Source of the DNA: Patagioenas fasciata
Lineage: Eukaryota > Chordata > Aves > Columbiformes > Columbidae
DNA: 64,000 nt
Reading direction: 5' to 3'
Assembly: GCF_037038585.1 (NCBI RefSeq)
Contig: NC_092525.1
Span: forward strand, 24,448,867-24,512,866
The notes beneath the pieces are model-generated. The model saw nothing but the letters and a program-made list of their open reading frames with translations, was not told the DNA's origin and ran no database searches. Positions 24,493 to 40,157 of this stretch are shown piece by piece. Made by a program: the position numbers and the translations under genes. How positions within the stretch are numbered: the first letter of the stretch is position 1; each line of letters begins with the position of its first letter.

Positions 24493-25024
24493 TTTCTTTT
24501 TGCTAGCCCATAAATAAAAAGAGGAAGGAAATAGTGTTGTAGCTAATTAGAAGGCACTCATAAAAGGCCACATTAGAAGCCATGTCTGCTCTCCAAGCCC
24601 CACACTTGCTTTCACTGCAAAATAAGAAGTGGCTATTTGGGTTTCTTTTGCTCTCTGTTTGCAAATCCAAGCCAGGCAAAAAAATCTCAAGTCAGAGAAG
24701 ATTTTTTTCCTTTTAAGGACTCAGTCTCTTCCAGCACACAGAAAAAGCAGATTTACAAAAATAATTCCACTCAATGGAAATGGCAGAAATAAATGCAAAG
24801 TGGACACCATATTTCTAAAAAAACAAACAAAAAAACCAAATGAAATTCCTGCATGCGGTGCTAGTCCTAAAGCTCCAACAGCATCTAAATGGACAGACCC
24901 CATCAGAACCATCATGCTCACATTATGCCAGGACTGTCCCAGAATTAAAGTTAAAGGCAAAATAATAAATAAATATATAATATATGTATACATTTTGTAT
25001 GCATGTAGATATAATTATTAAAAA

Positions 25025-25105
25025 ACATACACATATATATACATTACATTATAAATATATATATATAAATATACACACACACATATACATCATAAATACA
25101 TAATT
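25025..25105. repeat. (AT)n/(AC)n-rich microsatellite
   Basis: Interrupted AT and AC dinucleotide repeats with ACATATAT and ATAAATAT units. Confidence 0.9.
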
Positions 25106-28100
25106 AGTTCTCAACACAGGTGTGATATCAGAATTGTTCTGAAGCACAGGATCCCAAATTATAGGCAGCCAGTTATATTTCCAGTGGCAGACAGGACTTT
25201 GCAAGACTCTTACCCATGTTTTATCAAAAGTTTGTTAAATTCAGCATGTTTCTGCAAGTGTTGGACACAAAGACTCCGTATTTTCTGTTTTGTCAGAAAA
25301 TTCTCTAACTCTCTAATACCAAAATGCACTTGAACAGACACACAATCACAGGCTTTGCACAAGAACCTCCTAGTCTTTTGTTATGATCTTGATCCAAACC
25401 AAAAAGTTCAGGACGCAGAATCCCTCAAGCAGTGTCTGCCATCATGCTAAGAACCTACATAGCTTGAGAAGAACTGTGCACCCATTAAACCACACCAAAT
25501 AACAGTTTTGCTCCTGTACCCAAATATGCAAGTCCAATATTCACCTCTGATTACAGAGTTGTCTGAATGACAACTACACTTTGTATTGCTGGTGGAACTT
25601 TAAAGCACATTGTAGATCTGAAAAACGAAGCATACTTTCTACCTTCCAGTACACTGAAAAACAAAGGAGGAAGAGGGGGCAACCACAAACAAACAAAAAC
25701 ACAACATGAAAAGAGGCATTGTCTCGTTTGTCAACACTGGTTAAAGGTCTTGCATAGCCCAAGAAGCAGCCCATGTTTGTTAAAGAAAAACGAAACAGAA
25801 TAATGAAAACAAGATCTTCATGTACTTTCACCTTCATTCCATTTAATATTGCAATTTTGAAAACACTTAATTTGAAATACTCATTTAGTAACAGAAACAA
25901 TTTTGAAGAACTGATGAAACTAAAATTATCACTAAAACTTCTAAACATTCTTAAGCTGTACATTTTAGAGAGAAAACACCTTCCAGAAAAGTTTACTTTC
26001 CATTTTTTCCTAGCTTTTCAACTTCTATAATATTAGGCCTTGGAAATTAGATTCAATGTATTCCTACACAATTCAGAGGAGACCTGGGATACTTTGATCT
26101 TTAGTGAGGAAAATTAGACTATACCAGAGCAAATGATTCCCTGCCTTATTTTTTTTCATATTGTTGCTACGGTTTCTAGCTGTCATGCTATCATTTGTCT
26201 GTCCTAAATGATATATTACCTTCTATTTTTTTTCTATATTGCATAGGTTTGGTGGTTTGCATATAATATGAGAAGAGCTGGATTTGTCTCTTAATCCATA
26301 TCTGTTTCCACTTAGGTTTGCATGTAGGTTATTTTTAGTTCTATGAGCGTAACAGTCCTGGGAAAGGCAAACAAAAGCATGTATGCACTAGAAACCTTAG
26401 GGATTTTTTTTCCTAATAATGTGGTTATAACTCATAAACCCGAAAAGAAAGGGGAAAAATCCTTAAACAAGCTATATTTCTTGAATAATTTCAAATGTAC
26501 TATGCTGTTTTTTATATATTGTGTTTCAGCAGAAAGAAGATGGCAGGAAGAAAAGAAACCATGAAGATATATGATTTAGTATTTTGGATAAAAACCATCT
26601 GCATGCCTGCAGAGCATGGGGAGTGCAGCAAGGCAGGATGCAGAGCCATTACCCAGCTCAGTCTCCCCCACCGCTCCATCACCCCTGGGTTGAAGTGTCT
26701 TTGGTGAGCTGCACTGTATTCACCTTTCAATTCTTCATCAAATTTCAGTGGCAAAACCCCCTCTTATTAAAAGTGTATTACCTTTTTCTCCCTCTGAAAT
26801 ATAGAATAACTTTAATATGTTAACTATAGACTACAGAGTCTCTAGTCTTTAAACTACTACCACACAAAACCAATGTTGTTAGTAGTTCTTCTGGTCTAGT
26901 TACAGATATTTCTGCCACTAACTGCAGCAAATACCCATCATCCAGGGCTCAAGGAGCGTTTTCTTCTAAACAAATAAAAGATAAAGATTGAAAAGTATAG
27001 ATATTGCAAACTCAAGAAAGCTCATTCTTCGCATTAACAGGAGAAACTCCTTTGAAAGGTTGAACTAGTTTGTTATTTAAAACATTACATTCAATAGAGA
27101 GGATGCATAGGCAAATTCAGGCTGAATGGGCCGACATCAAAAAAACCTCTGAAATGCCCTTGACATTGCGAAATGACACTACATGAACTGGGAGCTATCA
27201 GATAAAATGCCATGGACTAACACTAGGACACTACTGCTTGTATTGCTAATATTTTTCTAAGTTCTGCATTCTGTCTCCCTGGTCTCTTACCCAAGCTCCT
27301 CACTATGAAGGGAATTATCCTGCTTCAACCCCATTTTCAATTTGTACTGTGCTATCACACTTTTCTTGAAGCGCCATCAGCCACTACACAACGTGCCTAG
27401 TTTCAGATTTATTTGAATTTCATTTCCAGAACAAATTGACTGGATTTTGATCTAAATGCAATCATTTTGCCTGTTGGAATGACATAAAATTTATTTCGTA
27501 AACAAAGAGGGTCTTTTGTTTGGTTATCTCCTTTTAGAATGGATGGAAACAGGAATGAATTCATTCTATACTGTTCCCTGTGAAAAGAGGTTTTTATCCA
27601 TTGGTAATTGAAGTCTATCAGACAATTCCTATGGGTTGTTGCTTACTGAAATGTTTACAGAAGCGTTGCAGTGTAGGCCACTAAATTATTTGGATTTTTT
27701 TTTAACAAAATTGTATCTTACATCTTATTTTTGTAATAAATTTCAATATTAGTTTTATTATTAATTTTTATGTTAATTATATATTTTAAATTATCCCAGG
27801 AATTGATTTTTTTGTTGGCAGTTCATTTGAAAAAAAAGAAATGACAGAAGGAATTACAGCCCATTACAGATCTCCATTACATTCTTCAATTATATAAAAG
27901 TGAGGGAAATTCATATGCAAATGTAATCTGCAGGCATTAAAGAAGGGAGGTAGTACAGTGTAATTGCAGAGAAACTGTACAAAGGCAGCAGAATAATGAC
28001 AATAAAAAAAGGTCATGACATTCAGCTTCGTAAATGTTAATCTAAGATATTTAAAGGAAGACAGCATAAAATGCAGCCCACTGGACAGGTGACACATAGT

Positions 28101-31100
28101 AATAGTGTTGAAGGACACTGTGCACCTTGGTTTAAGAGCTCATTTACCGAGATGTATGTGCTAAGTCTTATCAAAAACACCTTTCAAAGATCTGAACCAA
28201 TAGATAATATTTATAGAAGGCCCCATAGGGTTGGGCTACAGTGGGGAGTATAGAAGTCAAATTCCAAGGACCTGGCTTTGCATTAAGGACACCCCGCACC
28301 TCTGAGCTTTGCTTCAAGGACTGAAAGCAGTACGTACGGATCTGGATGTACAGGTCGAAACATAGCCTTCCAATTCAATACACATCTTGACCGTTACAGT
28401 CTGGAACTATATAGGGCACATTCCTTTTTCAAAATAGTATTAGTATTCACAGGACAGAGAAGTGTTCCTCTCCAGAATTTTCATACATTGGCATTTTGAA
28501 ACTGGAAGCACATCATTTATTTGAACGATATTAGTGAACTGTCAGGAATTTGGTGACTAGGAAATGAGGGCAACAGATGTTTGGTTTATGAAGAAACATT
28601 AAAGAGACGAGCATAAATACAGTGTCTCAGTCAAGGAGATGTGAACCATGTGTGCTAAAGCAGTAAACACACAGAAGACATGGATTCAAGGAACCGAAGT
28701 GATGGGGTTACAGCTACACAATACAGATTGAACCTTGATTAAGATTTTTTCCTTGGTTATCCTGAGGGAGAGGACAGAAATCCCAGGAGATACTCACTGG
28801 AATAACAAATAGGTGATGGACCAGAGCGGAAACACTCACTTGCTCAGCAGATTGACTTCACCACTAGATATTTATTTTCTGCTCGTAATTCACTTCAGCC
28901 AGACAGTGACCCCACCACTACAGCAGACACTAAACACAACTTTGGTGCTCAATTGCCATAAAGCAAAACTGCCCAGGTTCCCCCGACTCCTAGGTATCCT
29001 TGCATCTTCAGGGAAATGTCTTTATATTTCTATGTCTTTCTAATAAAATTCCGCCACAACTGTCCTTATCAAAAAACTGGAAAATGTTACAGTGGCTAGC
29101 ATATGGGGAAAAAAAGGTAAAAGATCAAGACAGACAGCAAGATTAGTTCACTTATTTAGGCAGTAACTTCAGAAAATATTCAATCTGCTTAACTTTCAGC
29201 ACCTAAGCAATCTGTCTTGAGTAATTACAGCAGGAAAGCACACCGCAAACACCAGCATCCTGTTGAATCAGTGCTAGCAGACAGACAGACCCAACTGCTA
29301 GGGTATTTATAGGAACAATTCAAAGTTCTATGGTGAGTACTTTTGCAGCACTAAGGGGCATTATCTTAAAATAAAAGCATGTTTTGTGTCCACATCTCTT
29401 TCACATTACACCTATATTAAGAAAATAGTTTGATATGGTAATTTCAACATCTTACAAAATCTTGTGGTACCACCTTGTGGCAGGTTTTTGGATAGCACTC
29501 TTGGCATTAAGACTGAATGACTGTTTCAAAAATGAAATCAGAAGAACCAGCATTTGCTCTGAATAGAGTCTTTAGCTACATTCAGAACCATCTGCACCCT
29601 GCTAGCAATTAGAATACTTTATGGATTTATGGGCCTCTGTGTGTTATGGAATATTTGAAGTAAATTCAAATGTACTTCATTGGAAGCTGGATATCAGTGT
29701 TCCAACACTATTAGAAATTTACTTTATATCTATGAAGTCACCTGTGGAATCTTCTCAGCCACCAGGTAGATCTGTCAGGCAGGACTGACTGCCAGCCCCT
29801 GTCACTGTGTCCCTGCCTGTGCAGGTGCAGGAGGCTGCAGAAAGCCGGTCAGCATCAGCAACACAAAAGGGAAGGAACAGCCATGGAGCTCAGGTTGTCC
29901 CTGTTGTCTCACAGATCTGCAAAGAGAAGGATGTCAGCAAGAGGTAAGGAGAGCTGAGGAAGGGAAGACAGCAGCTTTCTGCTCTTGTGATGTTAAGATT
30001 AGAGGAAGGCATGGAAAACTCCAAAAAACAAACAGGCATGTAACAGAGCTGGTAAAGATGAACTTTTGGATAAAAACCACATAAATCCGGATACTGCTAA
30101 ATGGACTGGAGACATCAGGCTGAAAATCATTTATTTTAGGTGACCTGGCTGGGCCAGTAGCTAAGTAGCCTCTCTGTACTCTTCTGGTTCAGAATCCTTT
30201 CAGAGACACCCAAGTATAATAAACAGTACTGTTTCAAGAACCTTTTGGTCTGCTTCTCCCACAGCCATCTTCATCCTCCTTTCCACATCACTGCAGGAAA
30301 TGAGGTTCCTGCTCTTAAACAAGATGTACCATCTGTTTAGACTTTGTGCTTTGGTTTACGTCCATTTCAGGGTATTGAAGTTTAGGTACAAATTTATTTC
30401 TTACAGCTTTGACTGATTTAGAAAACACAGAGCAGGAAGGAGAACTTCTCGTGTTTGAAAATGGTAGTTTACAGGTTGTTTATTGTGTGCACAAAGAAGC
30501 TCTGGGTTTCTTCAAATTTATGCTTCAGATTTGAAGCAGCGTGCCACATTCCAGCTTGAACTCATATGTGCTCCCTTGTTTTGTTCATGAACTACAAGTA
30601 TCAGCTTAGTATAAAGAAGATTAAACGCTGTCACAGAAATTAGGCATAAAATAATCCATTTGAAGAAGGGGCTTATGGTTCTGCAAGGTCTAGTTCTCCT
30701 CCAGCACCCTTTCTAGTTTCCAGCTGAACCCCAAAGGGCAAAACATATGGATTATGTACTACATCTATTGATTAAGGCTGGCAAAGGAATATGAAAATGC
30801 CAACAAAAGATCAGATGTTTGGGTCAAGCTGAAAAGAAAATATAAGGCTAAAACATAAAGCAACAGAAAATGTAAACAAAGGCTCTTAGACCCTCTCAAG
30901 AACAATTCTCTTTAGGTATCTCCCCATCACACTTTCAAATCTCTCCACCCAAATGCCTGTTACCTCTCTACCTCAGACTCAGATTAAAAAAAGATCACAA
31001 AAGAGTGCCCACCTGGTGATTAGAGGAGTTAAAACAGTTTCTCCTGAAGCAGTCTGATGGATACTAGTTTTTGATAGAATAATCAGATATGTACTTTTTA

Positions 31101-31906
31101 ATATTTATCTTCATTTTTAAAAGCTTCCCTTTAAAAGCACACACTACCATGTTACCAGAGAGTGTCACAGCCTGTTACGATACTAAAACATTTTTCCATT
31201 AAGTATGCACTTATGTACCTGGGACATTTGTTTTCCAAACTTTCTCATGCATACTCTATAAGGCAATGTTGATCGTGACTTGTCAAATAATCTTTGCAAA
31301 TATCCATCATTTATGGTAGATATAAGCCCATGCCTTGATGTTATATTAAATAAGTCGTAACTCACAACAAGAGAAGAAGCAGAAAGGGAAGATATACCAA
31401 GATAATTAAAGGAAAGTTTCTTAAACATCTTTTTTACCCTTAACACACTAAGCTCCCATTTATTGTTTTATGCTGTGCACTTGTAACAGATCACATCACA
31501 TGTCATCTCCTCAAGAAGGAAGGCCAGTTCAGAAACTATTTAAACACGTGCTCACCTCACAGCTGGCGAGCAGAAAGTGCCTTGCTGTGGAGAAGCCTGA
31601 AAAAGAGAAGGAACAACATGAGAAAACATGGGCATAACTGCCTAAGGAGAACAGCAACGTAATGAAGCACAACAGAAATGTAGATTTCTTCTGAAACCAC
31701 CTTAGAAATTGGTGCACATTTATGCAAGAAGCCAGGTGAAAATTCCATGTCCTTGATTTGCGTTCCCACAGTTACAGGATTAGTGGCAAGGGCACAATCA
31801 CAGGGTTGTATGTATTCATGATTCTACACAGAATTGGAATTGAAAACTGCGAAAGCTCAGGGAAAGCCTTCAAACTCTGATACAGCCCTTGTGTACTTAC
31901 TTCTGC

Positions 31907-31975
31907 TGTTTTGTTTTGTCTTTCATTTGTTTGTTTTGTTCTGGTGGGTTTTTGTGGTTTGTTTGTTTTGTGCTA
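31907..31975. repeat. G/T-rich low-complexity tract
   Basis: TTTTG and GTTT units dominate for about 70 bases. The open frames on both strands here arise only from the biased composition. Confidence 0.85.
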
Positions 31976-32397
31976 CAATACAGGCTGAATAAGGCCACAG
32001 TGCACTGGATAAGGAAGCTGTTAACTGCCATACACAAACCATCTGCAAAATGGAGCATAGAGAGGTGGCAGAGAGACACAGCTGGAGGCGGCTTCCATCA
32101 GATACACTCAAAAATTGTCATTTTTTGCTCTCAGTTTAACTGCGCCTCATTCTGCAGCTTTGTATGCAAGATCCTTTCAATTTCAAATCTTGCAATCAAT
32201 ATACAAACAAATAGCCTGCAAATCTATTTTCTGTATGTCAAGTAATTAAAACTGGCCAGGATTTTTCAACAAAAGCTTTTTGATAGGATAATCCTGAGTG
32301 AAACTCCAGATTTTTTTTTAAAAAAAGGGAAAAAAAAAAAAAGAATCTGTGTTTCAAGATGGTTGTCAGGAAATTTTCTCAGGACGAGACTGAAGAG

Positions 32398-32440
32398 AAA
32401 AAAAAAAAAATAAAAACACCACAACACACACACACAAGCC
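32398..32440. repeat. Poly-A and (AC)n low-complexity tract
   Basis: An A-run followed by ACACCACAACACACACACAC-type sequence. A second A-rich run lies just upstream near 32318-32343. Confidence 0.85.
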
Positions 32441-35400
32441 AAAAATCCAACACAAACCTCTTCATCACCACAACATTTCCTCTCTCTCTCTTGAAATAAG
32501 CAGTGGTTTACAAGCTAAGCTAGGGCATAGGGAGGCACATGCAGAGCCCAGGACAGATATCTCACGAGTCCCTCACTTCAGATGCTGCTTATCTTGTGAC
32601 TAAGGGGTGTCTGTCTGACTGGCGTGGGTTTTTCTGTAAGAGCAGTAGTTTCAGTTCTTCTATACTGAAGTTGTTAGTGACTTTTTTTTCTTTTTTAAGC
32701 CAGCCCGTTTCTCCTCCCCACTTCCTCCACACACCTCCTTCTTGCCTTTTTTCTTGATTTGGGGTATTCTGGGTTTTGAGGTCCTGGTGATGTGATCGAT
32801 CCCCTGCCTGTCTATCCACAGAAGGCTAAATGCCACTCAGTGTTGGAGTGGACTTTGCGACCTTGTTTGATGTCTTTGGTTTGTCTGGCTTGTGGGAGGA
32901 GGATGGAGATAGCGTTCTGGCTCACATTTGAGCCTCTTCGTCTATATATAGATGTATAGATGTGATATTTCCACAACTGCAGATTTAACAGCCATCTCAA
33001 AAAACAGAAAGACGGTGGAGACTTGCACAGAAAGTATCTACTGACATGCCCAACCTCTCAAGGCACGGCTGAATCAGCCAGCTGTATTCTTCTCCTTGCC
33101 ACTCTTGAATTGCCCAGCCTGACCAAGTCTGGTACACAATCCCCTTTTCTGCTCAAAGACTTCTTAGAATGAGAAGTTAAAATCTAGTTATGGCATTTGC
33201 AACTGCATCTTTTTAGCAAGTTGTGGTGAGAACACTGCAACCAGTGAAGCCTCTTTTCCCTATGGAAACTTGTGTCTTCTACACTCAGTATCATGAAGTC
33301 TTGTCCTGCTGTCACCTGTCACCTCACCCTCAGATAAGACTCCACTTCTTACACCCACAAGCCTTATGTTTCATGCCTTCACCCTCCCACTGCCTGTAGA
33401 CCTCTGGCAAGGCAAGGAACAGCAGAAACAGCCTGTGATTCAGAGACATCGCATGCTGTTTGTCAGCAGCATATCAAACCCAATCTCCTCTGCCCCATCA
33501 CCAGCCTCATAAAGCCAGAAGGACCAAACCTGCTCACCTCTGTCAAGTTCAGTCAAATTGTCTGAAAGTTTGAAGAGTTACTGTGCAAGGTGGCCAGGCA
33601 GACAGAAGACAACATAATGAAGCTTCATTTCCTTGGGAAATAAGTTTAGTAATTCATTAACCTCACTCTTCATGAAGAACAGATCATCCAGGAATAGAAA
33701 CTGGTTTCTTACCTGGTTATATCACATTACATACAGCAGTATACACTGGCAGAACCACAGGTTTTGAGGACTCTGCCTCAATGACCCAAATCACTCAAGC
33801 ACAGGCACAAAAATAAAACAAACGCTTTACCAAGGTTTAAAGGGACAAAAAGAACAGTAGTTTGCAGAAAAGTGGGCTCAGACAAGATTCCTTAAAGGCC
33901 TTTAAAAAGAATTTTACATTAGTTACCAGTAGGGGCCAGCAAGGCTTTATACATACACAGAGATTTATCTGCTTTTCTGCTCTGATACAAGAGACTGTTC
34001 AGTCTTTAGATACCATCGGGCAAAGGCTTCCAAAAAGTAAGAGTCATGAGTGCTCAAATCCAGCCAGAAGCATAGAATAATCACAGTAAAGACCCAGAGT
34101 ACTAGTCTCAAGGCTCAATCTTTGATTAAAAATGTAACAACCATTACCCTATTTTACTTATTAAAATATCCAGGGGAAGATTTAATTTTTTAAATAAAGA
34201 TATTTAGTGCTGCTTTACACGTTGAGTGGGATCCTACTTGCCTTTAGTTGCTATTTCAGAAGGGCAGGGATCTGTAGGTTCAATATCATAGCTGACAGCC
34301 CTATACCTTCAATATTTTAGGGTACCTAGAGTGACAGTGTACACTTACATTTAAGCAACTGGCTCACACACTCTGGTTTTTGGATAGGGAAGATGCTTTG
34401 AAATTCAGGTAATAATTTCTGATCACAGCTGTTCTTCCATGATTTTCATATTCCACATGATTTGATGACACTTTCGTCACCAAGAAATGACAGTGTTTAT
34501 ACAATCCCCCATCACAAACTTGCACTGACTACGTGTCTTAAAAATAAGGACAAAGGATTTTTTTATTTAAAGGATTAGTGAAAATTGAAAAGTTTTATTT
34601 TAAACTTCAGCATATAAGAAAATGTATCCTTCCTGCAAACATATCAGTAAGAGATTTTTAGTTTGTTAAAAATATTTTCAAAAAAAACATGTGCTACCCT
34701 GTAAAATCTCGAAATACTGAAAAATGAATGGAACCATATCCAAACAGCTATCAATGTATGCATGTGCTGTGTATAATTAAACTGCAGTATCCTTTGAAAA
34801 GAAGTCAGCAGAATTGAACAAGGAAAAGTATTCCTGCTCTTCATGTACAAACCTGCATTGTTTCTAATTCAGGAGCTATTCACACATCACCCATAGTGAG
34901 TGGATACCAGCTCAGACTATAATCCAAAAATCTATATTATATTAAAAATATGTATTATTTACACACATGCATCTTTTCTGTATTCCAAATGTGATTAGGA
35001 AATTCATTTTTGTAGTTTGATTATTCATAGACAGGTATTAATGTCCTTGCATACAAAGTAGGTCATAAATACCATCCCATACCCAATTTTTATTTCCATG
35101 TTTTAAAACTACCATTTCCAAATTCAAAGAGCTCATAAAAAGAACAAGGGTGGAAGTCCAGAAATCCTCTTACTAGTGAAAGACCAAAGAAACCCAATCT
35201 GTTTAATTTGTTAAGGAACAAACCAAATTCCTTCATCACAGCCTATAATCAAAATAAAAATTCAAGAGCCAGAGAAGTTCAAACTAGAATGAGAGACTTT
35301 TCAATGACACCACCACATTAAGTCATGCTAGACTTACACCAAGACTTTAAATCCAAATTGGATATCATTTTAAAGACTGCTTTACTCGCACATGATTGTA

Positions 35401-38400
35401 AAATCTTCATTTTGCAGCGGGTCAGACTAGGTCATCATGGTCTTTTTCAGGTTTAAAAATGCCTGAATCTTTTGTATTAATTCCTTTTACAAGTACTTTT
35501 AAAACCCTTTAAAATCTTATCATTACCTCTTTGATCTGACATGTAGAATTACTGTAGGGCCTACTATAATATAAACCTCATGAACCTCATAACTATTCAC
35601 ATGGACTTGAGAATCAGCAGAATCAGTTGCTGTTTTATTGCTATTCATGAGGTACATGAAATTGTAGGATTGTGCTCGTATTCTGTTTTTCCACCAATAA
35701 ATCTTTTAAAATGCAAGCTGAGCGTACTAACATTAGTCAAATAATGTTGAAAAAGAGAAAACACAGAACCCCCTGGCTGCTGGACATTCATTCTATGATA
35801 TGCACTGGTTGCTATTAACAACTAGAAACAGTTGTCCTGGCAGTTGTATTGTTTCATTTTAAGCAGAATCTGCAAGAACTTGAAAATTGTACCAATGATT
35901 AATGAACTTTATTAAGGAGCATTACTAGGGTTACATTTTTGCAGATCGCAGTGAACAACTACAGGAACATAATTAGGTCATATTACCAAGGTATATTATT
36001 TGTTAGAGATTTTATCTTTCCCTTATTATCTGAGGTGAGAAATTAAACTACAGGTTTAATAGAAAGCTATGCAAAGATAGCCAGGTTATGGTGCATTTAA
36101 TATGAAAGGGAATGCACATGAATGCATCCACATAATTTTAAGTTGACCTACAAGTGGAGTCATAATTCTGTTAAACCTGGACAGTCTTGTCCCCATAACG
36201 TCTGATTAAAAAAACCCCCTCACCAATAATGGCTGTCCAACATTTTCTTTAATTCTTTGTGTAGTCTTGTCCAAAGCAAACGTTAGTCAACTTAGTAGTA
36301 TCTGCGGAAGTATTAGTAAGATTAAAACCCACATCAGTTTGGTAGACTGACCAGCTTTTCTCTTTTCTTAGCCACTTGTGTTGTCAGAGATAAATGCTCA
36401 CAGGCACTTCTGCCAAGTCTGCATGTGCAACCGTGCATTTAGGAAATGCTTTAAACCCTTCCCTAGGTAGCATAGAAATAAATTACATGATAAATATTAT
36501 AATTAGAGAGACAGGAGAGAAAATCCAAGGCTTTTGTCACTTGGTGAAAATCTATTTTTTAACCTCTCAATACGTCTGTGGGGAGGGAGATGAGAAATTT
36601 AGGCAGGACGTATTAACTTTCAAGTCCCAGAATTGATACTGCAGGTTATTTGGTGTCTCTTATTTCTCTAATTCTTGAAATTTTTAATTTGTATGGAAAC
36701 TCACAATATATCTATCAGTCTAAAATCTTTACCATTTAAATATATTGAAAATATTTCTTTCCATGTCAGGCTTAAAATCTATTTCATCCTTAGATCCAAA
36801 TGCTGGAATAACTGAGTTAAAAATTAATTTCACCAGGTCTTTAACATGTGTTAGAGCATTTTTTTCCTCAGGATTAACTGTTGTAAGATTTGTCAAAGTC
36901 AGAGAATAGTATTTTCGTTAAAAATTGGATTACATATACTAAAAATACACACTGCAATTGCTTTAATATCTAGCATGAACTACAACCCATCACACTATAT
37001 GTAAACAGAAAAATCTTCTTTTATTTTTAGAAAATGACATAGAGCTTAACTGAAAAAAAAATACCAACAATTGTAATGAAGATCTATTAAGTATGTTGGT
37101 TTATTTGCATGAGACAGTGCGTAAGACCAGATTGGGGTCTGTCTGAGAAGAGCATGTGGTTATGTGGGACGTATGTCTCGGACGCAGTTTTTCAGACTAC
37201 TTGCCCCCAATTTCCTTTTTACATTTGGTCTCCTCTGCAGCGTGGTTCTGGGTGGAAGTCTTTTGCTTCCGTTTTAAAAGATTGACTAATCAGTCAGGAC
37301 TAGTGTTACTCATTTCACTCTATATTTGTAATCTCATGGTGAGACTAAAAAAAAAAAATACGCTGTGTAGGCAGAAGACTTTCAGGACCTATCTGTCATT
37401 CTGTTTTAATGATGGGACATTGTAAGAGTATGGAGGAAGCATATTCTCCCTACATTCATCTTTCAAGTAAAGCAGTAGGGAGTGTAAATAAGGAAAGCAA
37501 CGGATGTAGTCATGTTCAAAGCTGTAGAAAAGGAAACAAGGAAGGAAAAAAATACTTTTCTGGTTTTAATCATCTAAGCAGCAATACAGCAAAATGAGAC
37601 AACACATCTTAAAAAGTGTCCCCCAAAAGAAAGGTAAAATAATCCACTGTTAATGTCCCTGTGATGCAGGGTCAGTCTGCCTGAAGCTGCCAAAAGTCTA
37701 TGTGCTTTGGCTATTCATACTCTGAGCAAACCATTTCAAAAAAAAAAAATCATAAATATATAAAACAAGACAATCAAATCCAGGTCAAGTACCTTTGACA
37801 GCTTCATAAAACTTACCAATTCACTTCAGATCCACATTGGGTTGGACTAATCACCTTTAGAGTTCTGCTTTCCTGGACATATCTAAGCTGGACAAAATTC
37901 CCTTTGCTCACATGACATTGTGTCAAGGTTTATTTTACATTTTCTACTTAAGTTTATTTCTGGATCTAGGTTGCTCTGCTACCTACAGCATATTTGCTAA
38001 ATCCCATACAAATCCTTTCTTCAGACTTCTGTTCTTGCCACTTAGCTTATAAGTGTCCAAAACAGGTGTAAGAACTTTGTACTTGCACATTTTTATATAT
38101 GGATGATTACAGGTTCTGCCTTCCTTGCAGTGATTTACGAGACCTAGGACTGTGGCAGATGGAAACAGGACAAAACCTCTCACCATAATGACCAAGGATG
38201 GCAAATCATTAATCTCTAAGAAAAAAAATATTTTTATGCTGCTAATAAACCTAACATTGATTAATTGCTAAAATACTTTTTAAAAATCTCCCATTCAAGT
38301 GAATAAAGTGACATCCCTACTACTTTAAATTTAATTTTTCTTGAATATAACATTACCATTCTGCCTGTCAATCCCCTATTAACAATAACACCAAACAAAA

Positions 38401-40157
38401 CCTGCCAACCTTGTTGTTTGTTTGTTTGTTTTTTCTCTCTGATATTACTTAAGAAACTTAACTCTTTGTGAGTTCTCAGGAAAAGACTGCTGGAACGTAA
38501 AGGTGACAGAGGCTCTATTAATATCACGTATAGCCTCTGGAAAGCTTATTTTACAATCTCAGTAGGGAGGACAGAAATGAAATGGAGCAAGAAGCAACTA
38601 CTCATTTTCTCATTTTATAGCTGCCAAAAAAAGATTGCTAATTCATTTCAGTTGCCCACACATAGTGATATAATGCCCTCTGACACCACCTCAGGCACCG
38701 CGAATCTTCACTCGTCACCTCAGAGGACGACAGAACTGTCACAGGTCCTATATCATACTTGCCAGCGCTGCCTAGACTTTCCAGATACTACATCTTTCCA
38801 CTACATCTCATATGGGAGCAGACACCTATGCCCAGGCAACTGGTACAAACACAAAGACCAAGTTTTGCTCTAACTCACACAGGAAATCCACAGCAGGCCC
38901 AGAAATTAGACCCAGTTCGCTTAAGTGTCATCCCATAACCACAAGATCCCGATATTGCTGGCAATGAAACTTTTTTAAACAGATCACCACTTTTTGGTAG
39001 TGGGAAACTGCCTTCTTTTTACATATCCTTCAACACCAAAAAACCCATACTCTATCTTCCAATCACTCTGATGTGACTTCTCAGCTATTTTTGTCCCGAA
39101 CATTTGATCTACTTCCTTCTGCTGTTCTCTGCCGCGTACTGTTCTTACTGCTGTAGCAGTAAATATTGCTGACAGGTGACCACATACAGATTAAGATCCA
39201 TTGAAGCACTCAGCTGCACATCTGCATGCTCTTCAGAAGTGAAATTGTATCTAGCTGATATAATGGAATTTTATCTATACCACAACAGTTATGAGGCAAA
39301 TAAAACCAGACAAAATGTATTCAAATTCAAAATATACAAGTTAAAATTCCTCTAACTGTTTTGAGGTGGCAAGCTGACCTCCTTCCCTCTTTCATGTCTC
39401 CACAAGGCCATATTGTTACCAATTCCAAATGTCTTTAATCTGCTTTGATACTTACTTAGGTGCATGGATGTATTTAGTAAACTGCTAACAGTATGAACTC
39501 AACAGGTTGTAGAATATTACTGGTTAGTGTCTTCTGTAAGTCAAAGGAGAAGTAATAGGAACAGCAGACAACTTTGTGACAAGGCAAAAAAAGAAAGCGG
39601 AAGTATAAAGGAGGAATAAAATTCTCATGTAAAGAGCATGTTATCAGCTTTCTCAGGCAATTCCATGCTAAAAAGTGGCAGTTTGGATCAAAATCTCACA
39701 AAGGGCAAGTAACGTCCTTCAATGCTTCTGCTTGAAACCAGAACTAGACCAAGTAAAATATCATATGATGTTTTGCAAAGGTTGGCAAACATCTCTCTGT
39801 AGGTTTCTATAAGTTGACTCATGTAATTTTCCTTCAATTATCTTAATGTTTAACATTAAAATAATTTCCAAAGACTTAAAGTTTAGGGCTACACAAAACA
39901 TTTGACAAAATCTCTTTGAAAACAGAATGGGATAAGTGAGAGTATTCAGCCTCACGTGTGACTGTGGGACATACGAAGCCTGGCCAATTTGAGACTGCTA
40001 CTATGTGTACAATCTTATGAGCCTGTTTATATCCTTTAAGATACTTATGTCTTCGCAAAACTTCAAAGATATTATGATATAGGGAGAAACTCTTTCAAAA
40101 AACAACAGAGTTCAAATTTACAGGTCCAAAGAACATAGCATCATATAGCATTCTGGG

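Noticed and set aside
24629-25021. 130-codon plus-strand open frame
   Set aside because: Ends in AT microsatellite sequence, no domain, no splice support.
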